DNA of 64,000 nucleotides from Thunnus maccoyii (Eukaryota > Chordata > Actinopteri > Scombriformes > Scombridae): assembly GCF_910596095.1 (NCBI RefSeq), contig NC_056539.1, positions 27,488,501 through 27,552,500 of the forward strand, written 5' to 3'. A program made the translations under genes and the position numbers. Below, piece by piece: positions 1 to 9,752 of this stretch. Under the pieces are notes generated by a model. The model made no database searches, was not told the DNA's origin, and saw only the letters and a program-made list of their open reading frames with translations. Position 1 is the stretch's first letter. Each line of letters begins with the position of its first letter.

Positions 1-555
1 GGAAGTGGAGTTGAGGGCAGTTAGTGGAGCAGCTATCCGACTGTAATCTTTAATGAACCTCCTGTAGAAGTTGGCAAAACTCGGGAAGCATTGCAACTGT
101 TTCAGGTTAGTGGGTTTTGGCCATTCTGTAACAGCTGTCACCTTAGCTGGATCCATCAGAGCACCTGCCCCTGTGCAATGATATAGCCAAGAAATGACAC
201 AGAAGGTACATGGAACTCACACTTTTCTGCTTTTACATACAGCTTGTTCTCCAGGAAGTGCTGTAGGACTTGGCGCACATGCTGCTTGTGTTCCGACTGG
301 ATCTGGGAAAAGATCAAGATATCATCAAGGTATACAAAGACAAACTGGTTGATCATGTCACGGAGGACGTCATTTACTAAAGCCTGGAAAACTGCAGGGG
401 CATTAGTCAGACCAAATGGCATAACCAGATTCTGAAAATGGCAAATGGGTGTGTTAAATGCGCTAGATGGGGACACTAAAAGGGAAGTTTTGCTGCTCCA
501 AGCCATTAATAAGGATTTAGGCAGTAAGATATTAGATTTTCTTGCCAATTAATAT
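1..555 (-). mobile_element. Ty3/gypsy LTR retrotransposon fragment (reverse transcriptase)
   Basis: The - strand encodes a reverse transcriptase core with the PFGLTNAP and YLDDILIFS motifs typical of Ty3/gypsy pol. The similarity continues to base 1 into the region after the catalytic core (FANFYRRFI-like), so the element runs off the window. It is a broken fossil with no LTR or gag seen here. The family call is strong; the age is unknown. Confidence 0.85.
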
Positions 556-1128
556 CAGCCACCTCAGTCCATTGCTTGTATAAGAAGTCAGTTTTTTAGT
601 TGTAAACAAGAAGCAGGGAAGGGGTGGAGCCATTAATACTCAGGTTTGAGGAGTCTCATAATCAATGGGTGTCTGTGGACATGGCTAAGTCAGATCTGGT
701 GTAACACTAAGAGACCAGTTCACCTTAGCCCTACAACCAGGCCCAGACCAGCAACAGATGTGACAGACACCGGGGACAATGTTTGTGCAGGTCTATGCAT
801 AGGCCCTTGAAAAGGAGTTACTGAGGCATGGGGAGGTAGGGGTCATTTGGATTAATGAAGAGGCTATTGAAGTCCCAACAGCCCACCCATCCAGCAACAT
901 CTACACCAACAGTGGGCCCCAGCCACAGCTCCAACAGCTCAGATACAACTTATGGACTGAATTACAACACAACATTGCAACGCAGATGTCAGCAACGGAG
1001 AAGGCTCTAGTATAGGAGATAAAGATGCAGCTGGCTTGAATGGCGTCAAGCACCCCTCAATCAATTGCAGCCTTGGCTACAACTATTTAGGCATTTCAGT
1101 GCCCCCGGAGAACGCCATCCATCTCCTC
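556..1128. other. Unassigned sequence between two Ty3/gypsy fragments
   Basis: I see no convincing coding region. It is probably decayed mobile-element sequence, because reverse transcriptase fragments in opposite orientations flank it, but I recognise no domain in it. Confidence 0.4.
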
Positions 1129-1650
1129 CTATGAACCCTGTGGGTTTCGGTGGGATGCCCAAGGAAGGCCATCAGCACCTCCTTTGACGCCCTTTGACCT
1201 GTGTAACACCCCTGCGACCTTCCAGCACCTGATGCAAAGGTGTGTGGGTGACAAGGTAAATGAATACTTATTAATATATTTGGATGAAGTGATGATCTGT
1301 TCCCCTTCTTTTGACATTCACCTACAGCATTTGGAGCATGCTTTCCAGCAACTTAAACAGCACGGCCTCAAGCCACAGCCCCAAAACTGTTGTCTCTTCA
1401 GAAAGGAGATGAGGTTTCTGTGCCACGTTGTCAGCAGTCATGGGTTGGCTACAGGTCCAGAAAAGACAGCAGCTGTGAGAGACTGAGCAGCACCAGTAAC
1501 AATTCATTTCCGCCCATGCAAAAACACAGCTCCCTTGCATAGCCTCCTTCGAGGGAAGGGGCCACAGAAAAACAGTCCAGTGGAGTCAAGAGTGTCAGCA
1601 GAGTTTTGACCAGCTAAACTAAGCGCTCCTATAGGCACCTATACTAGCTT
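1129..1650 (+). mobile_element. Ty3/gypsy fragment (reverse transcriptase into RNase H), upstream of TAAR gene 1
   Basis: The + strand encodes a reverse transcriptase piece with a degenerate YLDD-type motif near 1280. It is followed by the connection region and the start of an RNase H-like segment near 1560-1620. It is broken. A closely related fragment lies at 13060-13810, upstream of TAAR gene 3, including a matching stretch at 1578-1617 and 13403-13443. The fossil therefore seems to have been carried along by duplication of the receptor unit. Confidence 0.8.
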
Positions 1651-1731
1651 ATGCTTATACTAGCTTGGTTGGAAAAAGGGAGTGAGCAATGAAATGGGGA
1701 AGAGAGTGAAAGTTGGTGAGAAGGAGGAGTT

Positions 1732-1748
1732 GGGGGGGGGGGGGGGGG
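1732..1748 (+). repeat. Poly-G tract (17 G)
   Basis: An uninterrupted run of 17 G lies about 33 bases before the TAAR gene 1 start codon. In genes 4-7 the same place holds only a short G run followed by about 110 bases of conserved upstream sequence that is missing here. Confidence 0.95.
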
Positions 1749-1781
1749 ATCTGTTCAGATCTGTAGTCACTTCCTCTGACG

Positions 1782-3282
1782 ATGGTAGAGACACTGGAAC
1801 AAGCAGAGCTCTGCACCCTTCCCCTCAACACCTCCTGCACATCAACACCTGTTTCTCCCAAAGCCATGCTCATCAAAACACTACTGTACTGCATTGCTCT
1901 GCTTACCATGACGCTCAACCTGTTGGTTGTAATCTCCATCTGTCACTTCAGGCACAGCTCTTTTTCTTGAATTATATTAACTGGTCATGTGTAATAGCAT
2001 GTAAAGGTGTTGGGGCAGATTAACTTTTAGTGGAAAGAGCTCAAAATCAGTTTTCATAAAATTATGCTTTTTTTAAATTCTATGCTATAAGACCAACTTT
2101 GGCTATTTGTCCACCTTGCATACAAGCTTTTTGAATGTGTTTTTAAGAAAACTAAAACAAGCTTAAGGTCTTAGTGCTTTAACTGGTAAATGAAAATGTC
2201 ATTCTTAATGAGCTTATCTGTATAAAGGTGTCACAATAGCAGTAGTCATGATAATCTCCATATCTGCCCAGCAGAAAGCGTTAAGATTAACTTTGCATGT
2301 TAAGATTAACTTTGCATGTTAAGATTTTTTTTTTTTTTTATTGTTGTAAAATATTCTGCAGTCTCACAATATTCGCTGTGATCTAACCTCATTTTCATTG
2401 TGTCATGGGCTGAATGTGAGGCATGTGGGGATACTATCACTAATCGGCATAATCATAATCTCTCACTCCAGGCAGCTCCACACCTCCACCAATGTCCTCC
2501 TCCTCTCCCTGGCTGTGTCTGACTTGCTTGTGGGCCTTGCAGTGATGCCAGCTGCAATCGCTACCCTGCAGTCCTGCTGGTTTCTGGAGGAAATTACATG
2601 TGCTCTCTGGTTCTTGTTGAGCTTTATCCTCACCTCCTCCTCTGTTGGAAGCATGGTGCTCATATCAGTGGATCGTTACGTGGCCATTTGTGCCCCTCTG
2701 CACTATTCTTCCATGATAACGCCAAGAAGAGCTAAAATCTGTGTGTCTTTGTGTTGGATCTGTTCTGTTATCTACAACTTCATAATACTAAAAGATCACT
2801 TGTTACAAACAGATATGTTAAATCCCTGCCCCCAAGAATGTACACTTATCATAAGCTACATTTCAGGGGCAGTAGACTTTATTCTGACCTTTTTCAGCCC
2901 TGTTACTGTTATCATAGTTCTCTATATGAGAGTGTTTGTGGTGGCTGTGTCACAGGCACGTGTCATGCGGTCTCAAATTGTAGCAGACAAATCAAGAACT
3001 CTGACTGTAGTTGCAAAGAAATCTGAGATGAGGGCTGCTAGAACTCTTGGCATTGTCTTACTTGTGTTCATACTTTGTTTATGTCCGTACTACTGTCCTT
3101 TTCTAGCAGGACAGGACACCACAGATGATGGTTCATCCGCTCAACTTTGGCTATTTTATTGTAACTCCAGTTTAAATCCTCTGATCTATGCCTTTTTCTA
3201 CCCCTGGTTTAGAAAAGCTATTAAACTCATTTTCAGCCTTCAAATACTGCAGCCAGGTTCCTGTGAGGCCAAGATAATGTAG
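1782..3282 (+). CDS. TAAR gene 1: trace amine-associated receptor, two exons, 326 aa
   Basis: Class A GPCR of the TAAR family, expected in the plasma membrane of olfactory sensory neurons where teleost TAARs detect amines. Exon 1 (1782-1951) encodes the N-terminus with an NTS sequon (residues 16-18) and TM1. Exon 2 (2472-3282) encodes the rest. The intron (1952-2471) splits an Arg codon in phase 2 and starts with GC. Visible landmarks are D74 (2.50), C100 (3.25), D124-R125-Y126, D192 (5.42), P200 (5.50), W283 (7.40), Y286 (7.43) and the NSSLNPLIY...WFRK signature. The classical amine-binding Asp3.32 is replaced by S107, and the TM6 CWxP motif reads CLCP. The start is the only ATG opening the frame and is shared by all seven copies. 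A possible poly(A) signal lies at 3956-3961. The conserved upstream block of the other copies is mostly missing. Family assignment is strong; ligand and expression are inferred. Confidence 0.93.
1952..2471 (+). other. GC-AG intron of TAAR gene 1
   Basis: The donor reads TTCAG|GCACAG and the acceptor CTCCAG|GCAGCT. Joining at these points restores the FRQLHTSTN sequence expected at the TM1 to TM2 loop. No GT donor keeps this frame nearby. The last 74 bases stay open in the exon 2 frame and resemble the end of TM1. A poly-T tract lies near 2325-2339. Confidence 0.8.
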
Positions 3283-5362
3283 AAAATAGCCAAATACTGT
3301 ATATAAACTGACTTATTTTATCAAGGTTAATTCAGTTTGATTGGAGATGAAGTAAATTTGTTTTGTTCTGTCAACTGTACACATCAGTTCAGAATACTTT
3401 TTAAAGAACACAGTGAAACGATGGTGTTGTGACCTACAGTAAATATGTTAACTTGGGAAAGACAGTAAAAAGACACATATTGAGAACATAAGCTATATTT
3501 TTTTATAAACAATTTGCTAGTGTAGATTATGGAGATTTAACACTCTTTGTTAAGAAACTATTCAATAGATATTCTTACAGCTTAATCTTACTGTACTGAA
3601 CAATACTGAACAATATCTGCTGTATATATAATGAATGAGGTTCTGTAGTCGCCTACATATCGCAAAGAAAAAAGAAAAATGTATGATTTAGCTAAAGTCT
3701 ACTGAATGGCCAAATATAATGAATGTCATGACCTGTGTAATTGAGGCCTATGTTACCAACATACTGGAAGCTGCACATGTGTTATACAGGCACCTGTAAT
3801 TCTTAAAAGTATGGTACACCAAAAATGACTTAAACAATATGACATTGCTGTTTTCAATATTCAATTAAATGTCTTTTCCAGTTTGCTAAATGTGATGATG
3901 TGTTGTGTCCAGACTGTCGAGGATCCCTGACAAACGGCATGATTATGTAGAAAAGAATAAAACTGGTAAGAATCCCAATCTGTGTGACATCTTTTTCCAG
4001 TCTTGTACACACAAACTAAACTTCATATATATTGCTAAAATACATTGTGATATTGGTGTTGTGATATAAAAGGCCAAATTGATATTTTTATCAGGACATT
4101 GAACAGTAGTATAAATATTCAAATACTAAATAATGACAGTAAAAACTGACTAATTACAAAAATAAACAAACAAAAAAAAATATGTTTGTGATGTATTCAT
4201 AATTCCTAGTGTTTAGGAATTTTGTTGTTTTTACATTTAAGTAATATATTTGAATTTTGAATAATACAAGACACTATGGTGCATGATACAACCACAACTA
4301 GTGAAGTGAAATTGTCCAGACTATTGAAAGCTCCTTATAGACCTTTTTTCACAGAAAACATTTGGACATGTCACAGTAAGAAGATGTAAATAATAAAATG
4401 AATGATGGCTGAATCCCATTTAGTTGCTTTGGTTTCAGGGTTGTCTGAACCTTTAAATACAATAGACTCTGTGTAATCATTATTATATAATCTGGTCTTT
4501 TATTACTCAAGAAAACGCAGAAATACGCAGAAATAATTTTTTTAGACACAGGAAGAGTCAGAATATTTTACAGTGTTTCACAGAAGCTTTGTTGTCACCA
4601 AACACCGGCTGCTGTAGGTCGTAGTGCAGGTTTCCTATTAGAAAAGGGAAATCAGTAATAGACTTTCAGTCTCCATGGTCCTGTCTGTTTAATGGTCTGA
4701 CTAAAAATCAAACTGCATGGAATCAAGTTGACATGTCCATAAAAATTAAACAATTTTTTGTGCGGCATATTTGGTTTTGATGGACTGCTGATATTATTGA
4801 CACCCACAATGTGTTACACCTTGTAGAATGGACATTCTCAAAATAAGAAAATTAAAGTTAACGTACCATGATTCCTTCAGTTACCAGTTCAGCACAACAC
4901 AAACATATAAACACACACCTAAGTTTTTAAGAAAAAGAAAATTGTCAACACTGATGTTTATACAGAGGGGCGTTTTAATGTTTCACAGATTTTCTCTATT
5001 TTGGAATTTCTGAGACCTGTCAAAAGATCTGTCAAAGTGTTCACAAAATGAGAAGGCATACAATACATCAAAAAGAGAATATACTGCATAGTTCTAAAAA
5101 CTATTGCTTGATAAAGTATCATTTTATTTGTTAACACTACTTTCAGTTTAATAATTAACCAGATAATCTAATAACCTTTCTCAAAAATAGAACTATTTTT
5201 GATAAATATAATTTCATCAATACTTAGTTAGACAGATATAATGCCACATGCTCCTATGATACCAGCCACAATTATGATAATGTATATAACCTATTGCTAT
5301 CAAAGATTTATAGGAATTTCAATCTAAAGTTCTCCTCATGTTTGATCATAATTTATTTGTGA
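3283..5362. repeat. 3' flank of TAAR gene 1, homologous to the flank of gene 7
   Basis: This AT-rich stretch has no gene. It matches the 3' flanks of the other TAAR copies in blocks. It carries a segment around 3490-3890 that genes 4-7 have lost. It also extends past the motif AAAAAAGATC to 5362, a part otherwise seen only after gene 7 (to 30793) and in part after gene 2. The last bases correspond to the region of the FNDC7-like poly(A) signal at 30781-30786. Confidence 0.8.
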
Positions 5363-5703
5363 CCGTCAGGAGGGCAAGGAAGGGCCTCTGCAAAAGATGC
5401 ACAGGAATAACTGACGTTTATGCCTTGGCAGTGTACCTCCTACACCAACAGAAGAAGACAGTCCCTGTCCAGGAGACCAGGAGGGTTGGAGTGGGTTGAC
5501 AGGTCAGGGTAGCAGGCAGTACCAGGGTTTTGCTAGCCCAGTTGATTCCTGTGCCCATGTTCGAGCTTACCAATCCTGATTCAGTTGTATAGTCAGATCA
5601 CCATGCTCAGGCGGTTGTGATGAGGTTAGACTAGTTTGGTATTAATGTTTCTGAATTGTGCCAAACTGACATTGATTCTGAACTACCCAAGGAACAGACC
5701 AGC
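5363..5703. other. Unassigned intergenic sequence
   Basis: No coding region or recognised repeat. It begins exactly where homology to the gene 7 flank ends and stops where the inverted repeat around the DIRS element begins, so it may be insert-derived. Confidence 0.4.
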
Positions 5704-6530
5704 CTGGTTGCCAGAACAAAATTTGGCATTGTACTTTTCTGCAAGTGACAGTTCTATCTCACACAGGCTCGGCCCTCTACTGGACTCTAAGGGTAATACT
5801 CCTCTCCAATCACAAGCATGTAATCGCTCACTGAAATTTATATGTACATAGCTGGCCAATCAGGATGCGCCTACTGATTATGTGTGTCCGCACCCTATAT
5901 AAGTAGCGTCTTGCTGCCGCTTACCATCCTCTTTTCTGCTGGTAACTTCTCGTTCCTGCCTGCCATGCCCCTGTCTCATGGCCACTGCTGCCGTGCATCA
6001 CTTCTGCTTCAACTGCCTCGGACGTTTCACTTCGTTGTGATGAGAGTGAGCAGGAGCTTGAGATAGATCACTGTGGTGAAGATGAAATCATTGCTCCATC
6101 TGGCCCTCCACTGCCGCTACCGCCACCACCGCCTGAGACACTCCGGGCAGCTTCTCATCTGTCTTGGCAACTTTGCTGACTTTCGGACATCCTCCGCTGA
6201 CATCTGTTCACCAGGATTTCCCGAAAGTCATGGCCATGGTGGCATACCGGTTGGGCTTCCTTTGCCCATGCCCAAGCCGGTTAGCAGGCTCCATGAAGGA
6301 TTTTATGGCCTGGCTCATCCTGCTCAACCTGCCTTCGTTTTTCCTCCTCTACCAGACATTTGGCAGTGCATCGAAGCGTCTTGGAAGGAGCTGCTGAAAA
6401 CGAAGTCACCAGTGGTGAGACTGGTATCCTTCCTGAGAATGCAGGGCCACACGGAGACAGGCTGTCCCGCTGTGCCCCCTTGGAAGAGGTCCTTGAAGCC
6501 ATCCTGATTCCCCGCTTGACTGGGTGGACA

Positions 6531-6564
6531 CCAGCTGGAATATTTTTCGAAATATTCCAGCTGG
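6531..6564. repeat. Perfect 15-bp hairpin with TTCG loop
   Basis: Arms 6531-6545 and 6550-6564 are exact reverse complements around TTCG (6546-6549). It lies in the gag-like part of the DIRS fossil. Confidence 0.95.
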
Positions 6565-8519
6565 CTGCGCAGCTGGCCATGGCAGCGAACAGTCTTGGTG
6601 TGTTGGGCATCACAGCAGCAAATACACCGCTGTTACACCGCATGAATTGAATTTCTGGGTCACACCATCGGTCGGATTAACAACCTCGTTTTTATGTGTG
6701 GTGACTGTTGCAGGACGAGCTCACGTCACGTGTGGTTGGGACTCACTACCCTACAGAGGAAGGACAGAGAGGACCTCCTAGGAGCTCCCATGTCGCTGGA
6801 CGATCCCATCGGATCCTCACCCAACCAGTGCAGCGCACCTCCCTGGGAAATGGTGACGTGGTTATATCCATACACAGAAATAATGCCACGCACCCACACA
6901 CTGACAGGAGTGAGGAAATTTCATGTCTGCTTAGTGTCGGCTCTGTCTCCCGCTGTTCACACCGCCCTGCTTGGGACCGGCGTATACAGCACTCCACTTG
7001 GGGTTACGTTAGCGTGGCTGATGGTGTTACTTCATCAAGGAGATAAATCTATCCTCCCAAGAGGAAATAGATTTTCTCTCCAAAGAGATCCAGGACCTGT
7101 TATCGAAACAGGCTGTCTTAGTCTTTCCCGCTCACGACAGACAGAAAGGGTTTTACTCCACGTACTTCCTGGTTCCCAAGAAGATAGGATGTTTCAGACC
7201 CATTTTGGATCTCTGGATTCTGAACCAATGTATCGCCAGATAGACATTCCGCATGCTGACCATCAGGATATTGCTGGCACTGATTTACCCAGGCAACTGG
7301 TTCACCACCATCAGCCTGAAAGATGCGTATTTCACGTTGAGGTGGTGCCAAAACAGAGGAAGTTCCTGTGTTTCGCCTTCCTGGGGACAGCCTACAAGTA
7401 CAACAAGCTACAGTTCAGCTACTCCCTGGATCCCTGCATGTTCAGCAAGTGTGTGGACATGGCTCTGCAACCGCTGAGCAACCGTGGCATGAGGGTCTTC
7501 TTCTACTTAGACAACCTCATTGTCATGGCCAGGTCCAGATATTGGACCATTTTCCACACTGCCAGACTGGTGCTGCACCTAACTCAGGTAGGCTTTGCCA
7601 TCAACTGGAGAGTCCCCAGCCTACAGGCAGAATATCTGGGGGTTGTGCTTGATTCGGCCAGGCTACACGCTGTTCTGTCAGAAGCCAGAAGGCAGTCCTC
7701 AGACTGCGGTGGGGAGTGGTAGTGAAAACTTTGACTGTCATGCAGGCATTGGGGCTCATGGAAGTGAGCCATCCAGCTATTCCACTGGGGCTCCTGCACA
7801 TGCACTGCCTGCAACAGTGGTTTGCCAGCTCCACAGAGGCACAAGCATCGCTTGGTGAAGTGAGGGAGTGGCTGGTAAAGCCCTATCCAAGAAGCGCCTA
7901 GCTAGTTGGTTTTGTGAGTGCATCTCCCGAGCCTACAGGCAGGCAAGTAAGGATCCCCCACTGTGTTCCAAGCGCATTCCACACATGGTGTGGCAGTGCT
8001 TACGGCCTTGTTCGGTGGGGTAAGTGTCAAAGACATATGCACGGCGGCATCCTGGTCTACGCCTTGTCCATTCATAAGGTTCTATCTCTTGGACATGATG
8101 GGCTCCTTTTCAAGGTCCATGTTCGCAGGTGCAACTCAGGACTTGTGAAAAGGGTGGTGTGTGTGTCAGCTGTGTTTACCTGACCCCCCCGGGCAAATAT
8201 ATGCCGGCATTCTCCCGTGATCCAAGAGGACTCTAGGAATGGGGTGTACAAGGTCCTCAGTATATGACCTATGACCCCTGTGAGGTTAGGTCATTTTTTT
8301 CACCCAGCTCCGGTCCATGTTAACTGGACTGGGTTGGGCCCCCTACTGCTCCGCTAAGTGGCTGGGATTATAAAGGGGCCACAGCAACTAAACCTGTGGT
8401 TGGCTGGGCTCAGTGAGGCAGTCTGATGATGTGGCGTGGCAGGGTGTACATTCTTCAGGCTCCGCCTACTGCACCCATAGAGTCCAGTAGAGGGCAGAGC
8501 CCGTGTGAGATAGAACGAA

Positions 8520-8537
8520 GGTTACAATATTGTAACC
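8520..8537. repeat. Palindrome at the DIRS internal complementary region
   Basis: GGTTACAATATTGTAACC is a perfect 18-bp palindrome. A near copy (GTTACAATATCGTAACC) forms the right end of the element near 8770-8787. This fits the DIRS layout, in which the internal region is complementary to both outer ends. Confidence 0.85.
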
Positions 8538-8880
8538 CTAGTTCTATATCCACAGGCGAAGCCCTCTACTGATGGACCTGGCCGCTCCCACGCTGTTCAG
8601 TGAAGTGGTTTTGGATGGTGAGTGGCAGCGAAGCGCCGCTTATATAGGGTGTGGGATGCATGTAATCAGTAGATGCATTCTGATTGGCCGGCTACATACA
8701 TGCAAATTTGTGTGATTGGAGAGGAGTATTACCCATAGAATCCAGTGGAGGACTCTGCCTGTGCTTATAGAACTAGAGTTACAATATCGTAACCTTTGAT
8801 ATGTTGAATCTCCATGTTTCAATATGTTTAATATGTAGCAAATCAACATTTCAACCATATGTAACATATCAACATTTCTA

Positions 8881-8899
8881 GGGTTAGGGTTAGGGTTAG
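8881..8899 (+). repeat. Short telomere-like TTAGGG tract
   Basis: About three TTAGGG units, with an opposite-strand pair of CCCTAA units at 9115-9126. They are too short to be a telomere and probably belong to the surrounding inverted-repeat element. Confidence 0.8.
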
Positions 8900-9184
8900 T
8901 GACGTAGTTCAGATGACATGTATATGGGCTGACTTTCCTATTATTGGCTAGAAAGTTCGATTGAAGAAAGTTGGAAAAGCATCAAAGCAACAGAGAGCAC
9001 TGTTCAAGACCATCTCACAATTAATGTCCGCTTCCAGTGTCAGTGAGATGTTGGGACATTTGCAGCTGTTTTTATTTTTTAATATTTTTTATTTTAACTC
9101 AAACCATAATCTTTCCCTAACCCTAACGTATCCGTGGTTTGCAGAAACGTACAATGCCAATGCTTTATTCTGGCGACTGGGTTG

Positions 9185-9663
9185 AAAAGACACAGGGGAC
9201 TCCACCTGGATCCTCACAAGGAGGGTTGGTAGCAGTTTCGTCATTCATGTCGACCTAAACTGGAGGTTCTCTCTCCGAGGTATAGGGACTAACATGGTGG
9301 CTGGGACAACCATCATTTTAGTATGGGGTGGGTTATGTCATCTATGGACAGTATTTACTGCTATTTGTATTGAATGGACTCTGGTCTGGACTAAATTTTA
9401 ATTGGAGCCTTCTCAAAGTTGTGTGGTTTGACATTCATAGGGGCTTTTTCTTTGGTAGACAGTAGTAATTCTGTGACATTTAGTGTTTTCTTTAACACGG
9501 TATTATTATGTCCATCCTGGCAATGTCTGGTCAATAACTAGACAAATAATGACAGGGAGCAAAACTAGTGAGTAGGGGGGGGGGGGGGGGGGCAGATGGA
9601 AGTGTGTGAAGGGGAAAAGTGGGAGGGTAAAAGGAAGGACGATGGAAATGAAAAACATGAGAG
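9185..9663. repeat. Upstream part of the TAAR gene 2 unit
   Basis: From about 9262 the sequence matches the start of the 3.3-kb tandem units (GGTTCTCTCTC...TATAGGGACTAACATGG), so the receptor unit resumes here after the inserted elements. An 18-G tract sits at 9575-9592. No gene was found. Confidence 0.75.
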
Positions 9664-9752
9664 TTAAATAACTGATGTCATGAAGAAGTGAGTCAGAGGG
9701 CTGCTAGACCTCATCAGCTCTCTGTTCAGATCTGTAGTCACTTCCTCTGACG
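9664..9752 (+). promoter_or_regulatory. Conserved proximal upstream block of TAAR gene 2
   Basis: A block immediately before the start codon is conserved in genes 2-7. It includes a CRE-like TGATGTCAT (9673-9681) and an AP-1-like TGAGTCA (9689-9695). In gene 3 the second site is altered. A regulatory role is inferred from conservation only; the core promoter and transcription start are not identifiable. Confidence 0.4.

Larger units (their letters stand above)
5751..8788 (+). mobile_element. DIRS-type tyrosine-recombinase retrotransposon, broken and shortened
   Basis: The parts run in DIRS order. A left inverted terminal repeat lies at about 5751-5935, a gag-like region at about 6070-6650, and a reverse transcriptase/RNase H region at about 7030-7900 with a VPKK...FRPILDL-like start and a FYLDN motif. 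The tyrosine recombinase C-terminal part lies at about 7920-8160, with AHSTHG and AASWSTP motifs typical of DIRS. An internal complementary region lies at about 8480-8550, and the right inverted repeat at about 8560-8788 (the reverse complement of the left, with matching TATATAAG and CTCCTCTCCAATCACA blocks). At about 3.0 kb it is much shorter than a whole DIRS. It has several breaks and is a fossil. Confidence 0.85.
5704..9180. mobile_element. Older inverted-repeat element split by a DIRS insertion
   Basis: The stretch 5704-5747 is an inverted, imperfect copy of 9137-9180, sharing GGCATTGTAC and TTTCTGCA blocks. Between them lie the DIRS element (5751-8788) and a remainder (8789-9136) with telomere-like tracts at 8881-8899 and 9115-9126 in opposite orientation. 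I read this as a non-autonomous element with terminal inverted repeats into which DIRS inserted. The family is not recognised. Confidence 0.5.

Noticed and set aside
2398-3282. TAAR exon 2 read as a complete single-exon gene from an upstream start
   Set aside because: The apparent start is TTG, not ATG, and the product would lack most of TM1. Joining to the conserved upstream exon gives a full receptor.
8881-9126. Interstitial telomere
   Set aside because: Only two to three TTAGGG units on each side; better explained as part of an inverted-repeat element.
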